A stretch of 64,000 bases of DNA from Mycolicibacterium madagascariense. GTDB taxonomy: Bacteria > Actinomycetota > Actinomycetes > Mycobacteriales > Mycobacteriaceae. Below, in pieces: positions 31,033 to 39,807 of the stretch (position 1 is the first letter of the stretch; each line of letters opens with the position of its first letter). The notes under the pieces were generated by a model, which was not told where the DNA came from, searched no databases, and saw only the letters and a list, made by a program, of their open reading frames with translations. The translations under genes were made by a program, and so were the position numbers. The stretch is from assembly GCF_010729665.1 (NCBI RefSeq), contig NZ_AP022610.1:1364001-1428000 (forward strand), read 5' to 3'.

Positions 31033-32601
31033 ATGACCACGTCCACCGCCGCACTGGCCACCCCGCACGCGCTGGCCACCGAAGCGGGCCTGCAGGCCTA
31101 TCGCGACGGCGGCAACGCCATCGACGCGGCCATCACGGCCGCCGCGGTGCTGACGGTCGTCTATCCGCACAACGTCGCCCTCGGCGGGGACCTGATCGCG
31201 CTGATCCGCACCCCGGACGGTGCGGTCCGCTGCCTCAACGCCTCCGGGTGGGCGGGTGCGGCCGTCGACGCCGCCGGGCTGCGCGCCAGGCACGGCGATC
31301 GCCTGCCCGCCCGCGGCGCCCACGCCGTCACCGTCCCCGGCGGCGTTCGCGGCTGGGAGACGTTGCGCACCTTGGGTTCTCGGTTGTCGTGGGCGGACAC
31401 CCTACGCGCGGCCGAGGAGGTCGCCAGGGCTGGCGCCCCCGTCGCGCCGTCGCTGGCCGCCCACCTCGCGGACGCCGAGAACGCCGAGCTCTTCGCCGCT
31501 GCGGACTTCGCCGGCGTGTTCCGGCCGGGCGGCCGGGTGCTGCGCGCCGGCGATCCGCTCGTCCAAACCCGGCTGGCGGATACGTTCGCCGCTCTGCGGC
31601 ACCGCGGTGGCGACGACTTCTACGACGGCGAGCTCGCCGAGCAGATGGTGTCCTATCTGCGGGCGGCGGGGTCGGTGCTGACGGTCGACGACTTCGCCGC
31701 GTTCCGCCCGGAGACGGTGGATCCGCTGGCGGTCGACTTCGCCGACCTGACGGTCCACACCAGCCCGCCAAGTACGCACGGCTTCATCCTGTCGCGAGCA
31801 CTGCGGGCGATCGTCGCGCTCGGGCTCGACGATCCGCTGGGTGGTGACCTCCCCGCGCTGCTGCGAACGTTTGAGGGAGGCAACGTGTTACGCGAGCACG
31901 TGCTCGCCGATCCCCGGCTCGCCGAGGTCGACGTCGAGGCGCTCGTGTCCGCCGGGCTCGAGGACGTCTCCGAGGGCGTCACCCGCGCGGCCACCTCGGT
32001 GCCGCGCGGTGACACCGTCGGGGTGGCCGCCGCCGACGGCGACGGGTTCGCCGTCTCGCTCATCCAGAGCGTCTTCTACGCGTTCGGGTCGGGACTCGTC
32101 GACCCCGCGACCGGCGTCCTCTTCCACAACCGGGGCACCAGCTTCTCGCTCGATCCCATGTCGCCCAACGTGATCGCACCGCACAAGCGGCCGGTGCATA
32201 CCCTGATGCCCGTGATGACGACGCATGCCGGCGAGGTGCGGCACGTGCTGGCGACGATGGGCGGGCAGGGTCAGCCGCAGATCCTCGGGCAGGTGCTGCT
32301 GCGTGCCGTCGACGGTGCAACCGCGGACGCTGCGGTCGGCGCGCCGCGGGCGATCGTCGGGACCCAGGTCGACGGTGCGACGGTCGACTCGGTGACCGTC
32401 GAGCGCGACCTGGCCGACGTGGCGATGGCCGCGCTCGCCGACGCTGGGGTCGAGCCCATCGTCGTGCCCCCGCACACCGACGACATGGGACACACCAACG
32501 TCGTGTTCATCGACCAGGCCGGGACGATGACGGCGGCGTCGGACCCACGGTCGGACGGCGCAGCCGCGGTGGTCGACTACGTCCGCCGCGGCACACCGTA
32601 G
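31033..32601 (+). CDS. Gamma-glutamyltransferase-family Ntn hydrolase
   Basis: 522 residues from the ATG at 31033, 8 nt after AGAGGAG; ATGs at 30991, 31003 and 31027 are less well placed. The GGT fold is recognisable: ATEAGLQAYRDGGNAIDAAITAA, PHNVALGGDLIALI, and the autocatalytic Thr of the small subunit in RGDTVGVAAADGDGFAVSLIQSVFYAFGSG. There is no signal peptide, unlike periplasmic GGTs, so it may be a cytoplasmic cephalosporin acylase or oxamate-type member. It is co-oriented with the YoaK gene 8 nt downstream. Confidence 0.85.
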   Translation: MTTSTAALATPHALATEAGLQAYRDGGNAIDAAITAAAVLTVVYPHNVALGGDLIALIRTPDGAVRCLNASGWAGAAVDAAGLRARHGDRLPARGAHAVTVPGGVRGWETLRTLGSRLSWADTLRAAEEVARAGAPVAPSLAAHLADAENAELFAAADFAGVFRPGGRVLRAGDPLVQTRLADTFAALRHRGGDDFYDGELAEQMVSYLRAAGSVLTVDDFAAFRPETVDPLAVDFADLTVHTSPPSTHGFILSRALRAIVALGLDDPLGGDLPALLRTFEGGNVLREHVLADPRLAEVDVEALVSAGLEDVSEGVTRAATSVPRGDTVGVAAADGDGFAVSLIQSVFYAFGSGLVDPATGVLFHNRGTSFSLDPMSPNVIAPHKRPVHTLMPVMTTHAGEVRHVLATMGGQGQPQILGQVLLRAVDGATADAAVGAPRAIVGTQVDGATVDSVTVERDLADVAMAALADAGVEPIVVPPHTDDMGHTNVVFIDQAGTMTAASDPRSDGAAAVVDYVRRGTP

Positions 32602-32608
32602 GAGCACC

Positions 32609-33268
32609 GTGCGGGACCTGCGACTGTGGCTGATGATGGCCCTGACCTTCGTGACCGGTCTGGTCGATGCGGTCGGCTACCTCGGCTTGGACCGCGTCTT
32701 CACCGGCAACATGACGGGCAACCTGGTCATTCTGGGCATGGGGTTGGCGGGCAGGGACGACCTGCCCGTCGGCGGCCCGCTGGCGGCGCTGCTGGCCTAC
32801 GTGGTCGGCGCCGCGATCGGCGGGCGGTTGGTGCTTCGCCACCGACCGGCATGGACCACCGTGGTGACGGTGCTATTCGCCTGCAGCGCAATCATTCTCG
32901 CGGCGTTGGCGACCGTGCTGCTGCTGGTGCCGATCGCCGGGGCGTCCGTGGCGGGCGCCGCGATCGCCGCCTCCATCGCCATTCTGATGGGCGCCCAGGC
33001 GGCGACCGCGCGGGCGCTCGCGGTGACCGACATGACGACGGTGGTGGTGACGTCGACCATCACCGCGTACGCCAGCGAGACGCTGTTCGCGCCGGGCCTG
33101 GCCTGGCTGACGCACCGCAGGCTGTGGGCGATCGTGGCCATCTTCAGCGGCGCTCTGGTCGGTGCGCTGTTGATGAGGGCCCACATCAGCGTGCCCGTCT
33201 ACGTCGCCGCCGTGCTCACCGCCACGGTGGCGGTGCTCGGACACCGGGGGTGGGGGAGCGACGAGTGA
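32609..33268 (+). CDS. YoaK/DUF1275-family membrane protein
   Basis: 219 residues with about six transmembrane helices. The family signature is at the N-terminus: ALTFVTGLVDAVGYLGLDRVFTGNMTGNLVILG, and GAQAATARALAVTDMTTVVVTSTIT follows mid-protein. Function is not established for the family. It starts at a GTG with GGAG 4 nt upstream, right behind the GGT gene. Its last 62 nt and the adjacent 3' flank are repeated 920 bp further on (see the direct repeats). Confidence 0.87.
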   Translation: MRDLRLWLMMALTFVTGLVDAVGYLGLDRVFTGNMTGNLVILGMGLAGRDDLPVGGPLAALLAYVVGAAIGGRLVLRHRPAWTTVVTVLFACSAIILAALATVLLLVPIAGASVAGAAIAASIAILMGAQAATARALAVTDMTTVVVTSTITAYASETLFAPGLAWLTHRRLWAIVAIFSGALVGALLMRAHISVPVYVAAVLTATVAVLGHRGWGSDE

Positions 33269-33283
33269 CCCGTCAGCCCTTGG
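33207..33283. repeat. 77-bp direct repeat, copy 1
   Basis: Covers the last codons and stop of the YoaK gene plus 15 nt of flank. It matches 34127-34203 without gaps, with about seven mismatches in 77. Confidence 0.9.
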
Positions 33284-33304
33284 AGAGGCTGCCCTGCGGC
33301 CAGA

Positions 33305-33939
33305 TCACAGAGCGTCTGACCGGCCCGCGTTCTGCTCTTGCCCGTCGCGCCTCTGCGCGATAGTCGGGGTCCACATCGTGCGGATCACCGCGAGAACGGG
33401 TATGCCAAGCATGACGGCGCCCGCTACCGAATTGCCGATGCCGAAGAACACGATCGACGCGACGGTGAAGATCGACAGGAACAGCGTGGCCATTCCCCTG
33501 TCGCTCCGGGCTTGCGCGATTTCGGCGTCAACCAGTCGATCGAGTCGGCTCGACGCATCGACAGTCTGGGACTCAGCCATGCGGAAGATGCGTTCAGGCG
33601 CGTCTGTGACGAGTTCGCGGTACTTGGCCATGTCCTCCGGTCTCGCCAGCGGGCCGGACCATGAATATTCGAACTGTGTGGTGAGCCGCTCGATGCGGGC
33701 TAGGAGTTCGGAAGGCTGCGCAGGTAGCGCGTCGCCAGCTCTAAGGTCTCGCGGATGTCCACCGACGTCGCCGCTGAGCGCTGCTGGCGGGCTATCTGCT
33801 GAGATTCCATCTCGCGGCGCAGCGTTCGCACCCGGGGAGTCGGGCTGCTGAGAATCTTCTCCAGGCCGCGACCCATCGACCCGATCAGCGTCCTGCTCGT
33901 CGAACGGCTCGTGGGGTTGTCCCGGTCGGTGATGCTCAT
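33305..33939 (-). CDS. DUF2335 membrane protein, reading frame interrupted near 33700
   Basis: The frame ending at 33305 contains a full DUF2335 domain: FEYSWSGPLARPEDMAKYREL, DAPERIFRMAESQ, then a hairpin of two transmembrane helices (MATLFLSIFTVASIVFFGIG and AVMLGIPVLAVI). No start codon lies ahead of this domain in that frame. The next frame, from an ATG at 33939 (MSITDRDNP...), gives 79 plausible residues ending RYLRSLPNS with a TAG at 33700, exactly where DUF2335 begins. A one-base shift would fuse them. It may be a decayed gene, a sequencing error or two overlapping genes. DUF2335 proteins often travel on mobile DNA, and this one sits between 77-bp direct repeats. Confidence 0.65.
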
Positions 33940-34126
33940 GAGCCAACGATATCCCCTTCTGAGCAGCGCAACTACGGATGTCGGTGACGTCGCGAGGGAA
34001 CCAGAGCATAGTTCCGGACGAGTTTTGCGCAACACCGTGAATGGCCCGCAGTTGACCACCGCGGGAGTCCGCATCGTAAGTTGGCGATGCAATCACATTG
34101 CGCCGCAACAACTGTCAGAAGGAGGA

Positions 34127-34203
34127 CCGCCTTCCTCACCGCCGCGGTGGCGGTGATCGGACACCGCGGATGGGGGAGCGACGAGTGACCCCTCAGCCCT
34201 TGG
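34127..34203. repeat. 77-bp direct repeat, copy 2
   Basis: Second copy, about 91 percent identical to 33207-33283. It includes the final codons and stop of the convergent APC permease gene on the minus strand, plus a non-functional copy of the 3' end of the YoaK gene. Confidence 0.9.
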
Positions 34204-35926
34204 TGAACTCCTCACCGGTGCGCGGGTCGACGGCCGTCTCGCCCTTCGGCAGGTTCGACAGGTCCTGGGAGATGACCGTCGGCATGTCGCCGGAGTCGGG
34301 CAGACCGAAGTGGGCCACCGATGCGGTCGCGGGTTCGAGCAGCAGGTCGGCCCGGCGGGGCAGCGTCTGGCCCTTGAAGAAGCCGGGGGCCATCACCCAC
34401 CAGACGATCATGAGGATGACGCCGAGGACGAGCGCACCGACACCCACGACGGCCACGGCGCCGAAGCCGAAGATCGTCACGTTGTTGCCAGCCTTGTCGA
34501 CCAGGTAGTCGACCTTGGCGTACTGGATGAGTCCGTAGACGAAGACCACCGTCAGCATGATGGCGCCCAGCAGGGGCACCAGGCAGCGCATCAGGATGTC
34601 GCGCGGTGACTTGGTGAACGTCTTGCGGTAGTACCAGACACAGGCGTAGCCGGTCATGCCGTAGTAGAAGGCGATCATCAGCCCGACCGAGCCGATCAGC
34701 GCGAGCAGCAGGCTGCTGCTGATCAGGGTGAACATCACGTAGAAGAAGATCGACACCGCACCCATCACGATCGTCGACACCGTCGGCGTCAGATACGTCC
34801 GGTGGATTCTCGCGAATGAGGTCGGTAGGGCCTTGTAGACGCCCATCGACAGCGTCGTGCGGGCGGTCGGCAGGATCGTCGTCTGGGTGGACGCCGAGGC
34901 CGACGTCAGGATCGTCGCCGACAGGGCCAGCAGGCCGATGTGCCCGATGAAGCTGTTGCCGAACAGGGCCGGTCCGATGGCGGCGAACACGTCACCGGAG
35001 TTGTCCGGGTTGCTCAGGCCGGCGTCGGTGGTGCCGGTGCCCGCGAAGGCGACCGCGGCGACGGTGACGATGGCGTAGGTGCCCAGCAGCAGGAACGTCG
35101 ACAGCACCGCGGCCTTCCCCGGGGTGGAGCCGGGGTCGTCGGACTCCTCGTTGCAGGCGACCGCGGTGTCCCAGCCCCAGTAGATGAAGATCGCGATGAG
35201 GATGCCGGGGCAGATGACGGTGCCGAAGTCGAGGCCGCCCGGCCACAGCCAGGACCACGACGGCTTGATCGACTCGGCCAGCGCGTGGTTGGTGTAGACC
35301 TTGACCAGGGCGTAGACCGAGATGACGATCAGGACGATCACCTCGAAGCTGAGCAGGAAGTACTGCAGCCGCGCCGACACCTCGATGCCGCGGTAGCAGA
35401 TCCAGGTCATGAGGACGATCCAGATGACGCCGGCGACCGTCGACCACAGCGTGCTGTTCGCCAGATCGGCGGCGGAGTGCCAGCCGAGGTCTCCGACGAA
35501 GGTGAACGAATAGGCGCCCGCAATCTGGGCGAGGTTTGCCATGACGATGATGTCGGCGGCGATGATGCCCCAGCCACCCATCCAGCCGACGAGCGGTCCG
35601 AACGCCCGGGAAGCCCAGGTGAACGTGGTGCCGCAGTCGGGTTCGGCCTTGTTGAGCTCCTGGTACGCCACCGCGATCAGGTAGATCGGGATGAACGAGA
35701 TGAGCACGATGGCGGGCGCCTTCACCCCGAGCGCGGGGTCCTGCGCGGCGCAGGTCGCCACGACCAGGCCCAGGACGGCGGCCAGGCTGTAGGCGGGGGC
35801 CGTCGACGCCATCCCCACCACGACGCTGGACAGCAGCCCGAGCGAACCGCCCTTCAGGCCCTTGCTGTCGACGATCCCGCCGGTCCCGGTGTCACCCGGT
35901 TGGACGACCATGTCATCGGTGGTCAT
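34193..35926 (-). CDS. APC-superfamily amino acid/polyamine permease
   Basis: 577 residues with about 12-14 transmembrane helices. The first helix region LKGGSLGLLSSVVVGMASTAPAYSLAAVLG and the helix 3 segment CGTTFTWASRAFGPLVGWMGGW are typical of the amino acid-polyamine-organocation family. The ATG at 35926 follows GGGGAG by 6 nt and is preferred over ATGs at 35932 and 35995. It is a plasma membrane proton-coupled importer; substrate not determined. The 3' end lies in a 77-bp direct repeat. A 20-bp palindrome upstream suggests dedicated repression. Confidence 0.87.
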   Translation of the reverse strand: MTTDDMVVQPGDTGTGGIVDSKGLKGGSLGLLSSVVVGMASTAPAYSLAAVLGLVVATCAAQDPALGVKAPAIVLISFIPIYLIAVAYQELNKAEPDCGTTFTWASRAFGPLVGWMGGWGIIAADIIVMANLAQIAGAYSFTFVGDLGWHSAADLANSTLWSTVAGVIWIVLMTWICYRGIEVSARLQYFLLSFEVIVLIVISVYALVKVYTNHALAESIKPSWSWLWPGGLDFGTVICPGILIAIFIYWGWDTAVACNEESDDPGSTPGKAAVLSTFLLLGTYAIVTVAAVAFAGTGTTDAGLSNPDNSGDVFAAIGPALFGNSFIGHIGLLALSATILTSASASTQTTILPTARTTLSMGVYKALPTSFARIHRTYLTPTVSTIVMGAVSIFFYVMFTLISSSLLLALIGSVGLMIAFYYGMTGYACVWYYRKTFTKSPRDILMRCLVPLLGAIMLTVVFVYGLIQYAKVDYLVDKAGNNVTIFGFGAVAVVGVGALVLGVILMIVWWVMAPGFFKGQTLPRRADLLLEPATASVAHFGLPDSGDMPTVISQDLSNLPKGETAVDPRTGEEFTKG

Positions 35927-35964
35927 TGGCATCTCCCCTGTCAGCAGCGAACTGTAGGAGAATA

Positions 35965-35984
35965 CGGTTTTAGTCGTAGAACCG
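35965..35984 (-). promoter_or_regulatory. 20-bp palindromic operator upstream of the permease gene
   Basis: CGGTTTTAGTCGTAGAACCG is a near-perfect dyad (CGGTT-TA-...-TA-AACCG). On the minus strand it is followed by TATTCT, a -10-like hexamer, so a bound repressor would block RNA polymerase. No regulator gene is adjacent. Confidence 0.55.
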
Positions 35985-36088
35985 CGCGCGGACAACGAAA
36001 TTAGTTCTTACAGGTTGTTCTCAGCGTCGATTTCGACGCTGGGGCGGCAGCTGAAAGACAGCCGACGAGCGTTTGCCCGAGAGGAAAA

Positions 36089-36874
36089 CTAGCGGGCGAA
36101 CATCAGGGCGCGCTTGACCTCTTGGATCGCCTTGGTCACCTGGATGCCGCGCGGGCACGCCTCGGTGCAGTTGAACGTCGTGCGGCAGCGCCAGACGCCG
36201 TCGACCTCGTTGAGGATGTCGAGTCGCTCGGCGGCGGCCTCGTCGCGGCTGTCGAAGATGAACCGGTGCGCGTTGACGATCGCGGCGGGCCCGAAGTACG
36301 AGCCCTCGTTCCAGAACACCGGACAGCTCGTCGTGCAGCAGGCGCAGAGGATGCACTTGGTCGTGTCGTCGTAGCGGGCGCGGTCGGTCGGGCTCTGGAT
36401 GCGTTCCCGGGTGGGGGGGTTGCCGGTGGTGACCAGGAAGGGCTTGACGGCGCGGAACGCGTCGAAGAACGGCTCCATGTCGACGACGAGATCCTTCTCG
36501 ACGGGCAATCCGCGGATCGGCTCGATCGTGATGGAGAGCTGCTTGCCCGGCTTCTTGGGCAGCATGTCGCGCATCAGCACCTTGCAGGCCAACCGGTTGA
36601 CACCATTGATGCGCATCGCGTCCGACCCGCACACGCCGTGCGCGCACGACCGGCGGAACGTCAGGGTCCCGTCTAGGTACCACTTCACGTAGTGCAGCAG
36701 GTTCAGCAGCCGGTCGGTCGGCAGGCACGGCACGCGGAAGCTCTGGAAGCCGGCGGCGTCGGGATCCTCCGGGTTGAACCGCGCGATCTTCAGCGTGACC
36801 ATCACCGAACCCTCGGGCACCGGCGGGGTGGAGCCGTCGCCCGTGTCGGGCTTGTCGAGCACAGGTGCACTCAT
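36089..36874 (-). CDS. sdhB: Succinate dehydrogenase iron-sulfur subunit
   Basis: 261 residues. The 2Fe-2S plant-ferredoxin motif RRSCAHGVCGSDAMRING-C and the 4Fe-4S/3Fe-4S cysteines in CILCACCTTSCPVFW and CRTTFNCTEACPRGIQVTKAI are complete. SdhB passes electrons from FAD in SdhA to quinone at the membrane anchor. The ATG overlaps the sdhA stop by one base (TGATG), and it is the last gene of sdhCDAB. Confidence 0.96.
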   Translation of the reverse strand: MSAPVLDKPDTGDGSTPPVPEGSVMVTLKIARFNPEDPDAAGFQSFRVPCLPTDRLLNLLHYVKWYLDGTLTFRRSCAHGVCGSDAMRINGVNRLACKVLMRDMLPKKPGKQLSITIEPIRGLPVEKDLVVDMEPFFDAFRAVKPFLVTTGNPPTRERIQSPTDRARYDDTTKCILCACCTTSCPVFWNEGSYFGPAAIVNAHRFIFDSRDEAAAERLDILNEVDGVWRCRTTFNCTEACPRGIQVTKAIQEVKRALMFAR

Positions 36875-38628
36875 CAGTACTTCCGTTCCATCGGCTCGTA
36901 ACGGGTTTGGACGACGGGCTTGTAGTCCAGCCGGATGTCGCTGAGCAGGTCGCCGCCCTGCTTGTAGGCCATGGTGTGGCGCATGTAGTTGGTGTCGTCG
37001 CGGTTGGGGTAGTCCTCGCGAGCGTGGCCGCCGCGGGACTCCTTGCGGTTGAGCGCGCCGACCACGGTGACCTCGGCCAGCTCGAGCAGGAAGCCGAGCT
37101 CGATGGCCTCGAGCAGGTCGCTGTTGTAGCGCTTGCCCTTGTCCTGCACCGTGATTCGCGCGTAGCGCTCCTTGAGCTGATGGATGTCGGTCAACGCCTG
37201 CTTGAGCGTCTCCTCGGTGCGGAAGACCGCGGCGTTGTTGTCCATCGACTGCTGCAGCGCGCCCCGGATGTCGGCCACGCGCTCGTTGCCGTGCTCGGAG
37301 AGGATGTCGCCGACCCAGTCGGTCACCATGCCCGCGGGCGACTCGGGCATGTCGACGAAGTCGTGACCGAGGGCGTAGTTCGCGGCGGCGATGCCCGCCC
37401 GGCGGCCGAACACGTTGATGTCGAGCAGCGAGTTGGTGCCGAGCCGGTTCGAGCCATGCACGGAGACGCAGGCGCACTCGCCGGCGGCGTAGAGCCCCGG
37501 CACGATCGAACTGTTGTCGCGCAGCACCTGACCGTGCACGGTCGTCGGGATGCCGCCCATGACGTAGTGGCACGTCGGGTAGACGGGCACCAGTTCGGTG
37601 ACGGGGTCGACGCCAAGGTAGGTCCTGGCGAACTCGGTGATGTCGGGCAGCTTGGCTTCGAGCACGTCGGCGCCGAGGTGACGCACGTCGATGTAGACGT
37701 AGTCCTTGTTGGGTCCGGCGCCGCGGCCCTCGAGCACTTCGAGCACCATCGATCGCGCGACGATGTCGCGGGGCGCCAGGTCGACGATCGTCGGCGCGTA
37801 GCGCTCCATGAACCGTTCGCCGTCGGCGTTCAGCAGGCGTCCACCCTCGCCGCGGACGGCCTCGGAGATCAGGATGCCCAGACCGGCCAGACCCGTCGGG
37901 TGGAACTGGTGAAACTCCATGTCCTCCAAGGGAAGTCCCTTGCGGAAGACGATGCCCAGGCCGTCGCCGGTCAGCGTGTGCGCGTTCGACGTCGTCTTGT
38001 ACATGCGGCCCGAGCCGCCGGTGGCGAACACGATCGCCTTGGCGTGGAACACGTGCACGTCACCGGTGGCGAGTTCGTAGGCGACGATGCCCGTCGCCAC
38101 CGGTCCGCCCGGGGTGTCCGACAGCACCAGGTCGAGTGCGTAGAACTCGTTGAAGAACTCGACGTCGTGCTTGACGCAGTTTTGGTACAGGGTCTGCAGG
38201 ATCATGTGGCCGGTGCGGTCGGCGGCATAGCAGGCCCGGCGGACGGGCGCCTTGCCGTGATCGCGGGTGTGCCCGCCGAAGCGGCGCTGGTCGATGCGGC
38301 CCTCGGGGGTGCGGTTGAACGGCATCCCCATCTTCTCGAGGTCGTAGACCGCGTCGATGGCCTCCTTGCACATGATCTCCACGGCGTCCTGGTCGGCGAG
38401 GTAGTCGCCGCCCTTGACGGTGTCGAAGGTGTGCCACTCCCAGTTGTCCTCTTCGACGTTGGCGAGTGCGGCGCACATGCCGCCCTGTGCCGCGCCGGTG
38501 TGGCTGCGCGTCGGGTAGAGCTTGGTCAGGACGGCGGTCCTGGCGCGCGGACCGGCCTCGACCGCAGCGCGCATGCCAGCGCCGCCGGCACCCACGATGA
38601 CGACGTCGTAACGGTGTTCAATGATCAT
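36874..38628 (-). CDS. sdhA: Succinate dehydrogenase flavoprotein subunit
   Basis: 584 residues. It has the FAD-binding VVIVGAGGAGMRAA, the covalent-flavin histidine segment TRSHTGAAQGGMCAAL, the HPTGLAGLGILISEA-VRGEGG active-site block with catalytic Arg/His, and HYVMGGI-TTVHGQV. It oxidises succinate to fumarate at the cytoplasmic face. It corresponds to the Sdh2-type complex (Rv3318) by neighbourhood with cdd-deoA-add. Confidence 0.97.
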   Translation of the reverse strand: MIIEHRYDVVIVGAGGAGMRAAVEAGPRARTAVLTKLYPTRSHTGAAQGGMCAALANVEEDNWEWHTFDTVKGGDYLADQDAVEIMCKEAIDAVYDLEKMGMPFNRTPEGRIDQRRFGGHTRDHGKAPVRRACYAADRTGHMILQTLYQNCVKHDVEFFNEFYALDLVLSDTPGGPVATGIVAYELATGDVHVFHAKAIVFATGGSGRMYKTTSNAHTLTGDGLGIVFRKGLPLEDMEFHQFHPTGLAGLGILISEAVRGEGGRLLNADGERFMERYAPTIVDLAPRDIVARSMVLEVLEGRGAGPNKDYVYIDVRHLGADVLEAKLPDITEFARTYLGVDPVTELVPVYPTCHYVMGGIPTTVHGQVLRDNSSIVPGLYAAGECACVSVHGSNRLGTNSLLDINVFGRRAGIAAANYALGHDFVDMPESPAGMVTDWVGDILSEHGNERVADIRGALQQSMDNNAAVFRTEETLKQALTDIHQLKERYARITVQDKGKRYNSDLLEAIELGFLLELAEVTVVGALNRKESRGGHAREDYPNRDDTNYMRHTMAYKQGGDLLSDIRLDYKPVVQTRYEPMERKY

Positions 38629-38653
38629 CCGAGGTCACGTGTCCTTCGAGTCG

Positions 38654-39142
38654 TCAGGAGACGTTCGGGTTGAACGTCAGCAGCACGTAGGTGCCCAACA
38701 CCACGATGAACACCATCGACAGGGCCAGCAGCGTGTTGAGCCAGAACTTGGTGGAGTCCTTGCGGGTGTAGTCGGCGATGATCGTGCGCATCCCGTTGCC
38801 GCCGTGCAGTTGGGCGAGCCACAGCAGCAGCAGATCCCACGTCTGCCAGAAGGGTGAGGACCAGCGCTTGGCGACGTAGTTGAAGTCGATTCGATAGACG
38901 CCGTTGTCCCACATCAGCATGATGAACAGGTGCCCGAGGGCCAGGAACACCAGCACCAGACCCGAGAAGCGCATGAACAGCCAGGCGTACTTCTCGAAGT
39001 TGGGCATGGCGCTGCGCCGGCGGGGCGCCCGCGGGTTGTCCAGGCCGGCGGGCCGGTCGTGGCTGCGCTGCAGGACGGGTGCGGGCCCGCCGCGCTCGCT
39101 GAGATGGTCGTAGGGGTTCTCGCCCTTCACGGCGCCGGTCAC
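38654..39142 (-). CDS. sdhD: Succinate dehydrogenase membrane anchor subunit
   Basis: 162 residues. Three transmembrane helices are visible: YAWLFMRFSGLVLVFLALGHLF, WDLLLLWLAQLHGGNGMRT and LNTLLALSMVFIVVLGTYVLL. HLF-IMLMWDNGVYRIDFNYV carries the conserved region near heme and quinone. The GTG start at 39142 overlaps the sdhC stop (GTGA) and gives a 45-residue N-terminal extension with QRSHDRPAGLDNPR, which resembles known mycobacterial SdhD sequences. Confidence 0.92.
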   Translation of the reverse strand: MTGAVKGENPYDHLSERGGPAPVLQRSHDRPAGLDNPRAPRRRSAMPNFEKYAWLFMRFSGLVLVFLALGHLFIMLMWDNGVYRIDFNYVAKRWSSPFWQTWDLLLLWLAQLHGGNGMRTIIADYTRKDSTKFWLNTLLALSMVFIVVLGTYVLLTFNPNVS

Positions 39143-39564
39143 AGGAAACGCTCCACCATGTGCATGCCGATCACGCCGAGCGAGCCGATGATCCCGGCGA
39201 TCCAGATGCCGAGGACGACCCACAGCATCTTGCGCTGATACTTCGGCCCCTTCTCCCAGAAGTCGATGAGGATGAGGCGAATCCCGTTGAGCGCGTGGAA
39301 GAGCACGGCGACGACGAGCCCGGCCTCCATGAACCCGATGATCGGGGCCTTGTAGGTCTCGATGACGGAGTCGTAGGCCTGCGGGCTGACGCGGACGAGC
39401 GCGGTGTCGACCACGTGGACGAAGAGGAAGAAGAAGATCGCCGCGCCCGTGATGCGGTGCAGCACCCACGACCACATGCCGGGGTCGCCGCGGTACAGGG
39501 TGCGGCGGCGCTGTGGGCCCGGCCGGGCGGCGGGCGCCGCGGAACCGGTTGCCGTCTGCGTCAT
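39139..39564 (-). CDS. sdhC: Succinate dehydrogenase cytochrome b556 subunit
   Basis: 141 residues, three transmembrane helices, with the heme-ligand and quinone motif WSWVLHRITGAAIFFFLFVHVVDTA and the second conserved ALNGIRLILIDF. It anchors SdhAB with SdhD. It is the first gene of the minus-strand sdhCDAB operon; about 240 nt separate it from divergent cdd, including a perfect 16-bp palindrome. Confidence 0.95.
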   Translation of the reverse strand: MTQTATGSAAPAARPGPQRRRTLYRGDPGMWSWVLHRITGAAIFFFLFVHVVDTALVRVSPQAYDSVIETYKAPIIGFMEAGLVVAVLFHALNGIRLILIDFWEKGPKYQRKMLWVVLGIWIAGIIGSLGVIGMHMVERFL

Positions 39565-39724
39565 GTTCGACTCACTTCCACGCCTCCAACGACTTCGGTG
39601 GACGGTTCGAAAGTCGGTGGGGAATCGTTGCCAATCCGTCGTCCAAACCTGAGACCGACTCTAATCCCAAACAGGGCACGGAAAGAACTAGCGTGAGACC
39701 GTTGATTGCCCTGATACCACCGAA

Positions 39725-39740
39725 TTTAGGGTGCCCTAAA
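39725..39740. promoter_or_regulatory. Perfect 16-bp palindrome between sdhC and cdd
   Basis: TTTAGGGTGCCCTAAA is a perfect dyad with a 2-nt centre in the divergent promoter region, 160 nt from sdhC and 68 nt from cdd. The TTTAGG/CCTAAA ends recall the iron box read by IdeR, but the centre is too short for that site. Regulator unknown. Confidence 0.55.
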
Positions 39741-39807
39741 CCGGGGCGTGGCAGCGATACCGGAGGCTTCTAGATGCATTCAGAGACGTGGCGGCGGGTC
39801 TGACACG

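Noticed and set aside
33700..33939. Independent 79-residue gene upstream of DUF2335
   Set aside because: Not excluded, but its stop falls exactly where the DUF2335 frame begins and the latter lacks a start, so a single interrupted gene is more economical.
39725..39740. IdeR iron box
   Set aside because: The known 19-bp iron box has a 9-nt centre between AGG and CCT; here the centre is much shorter.
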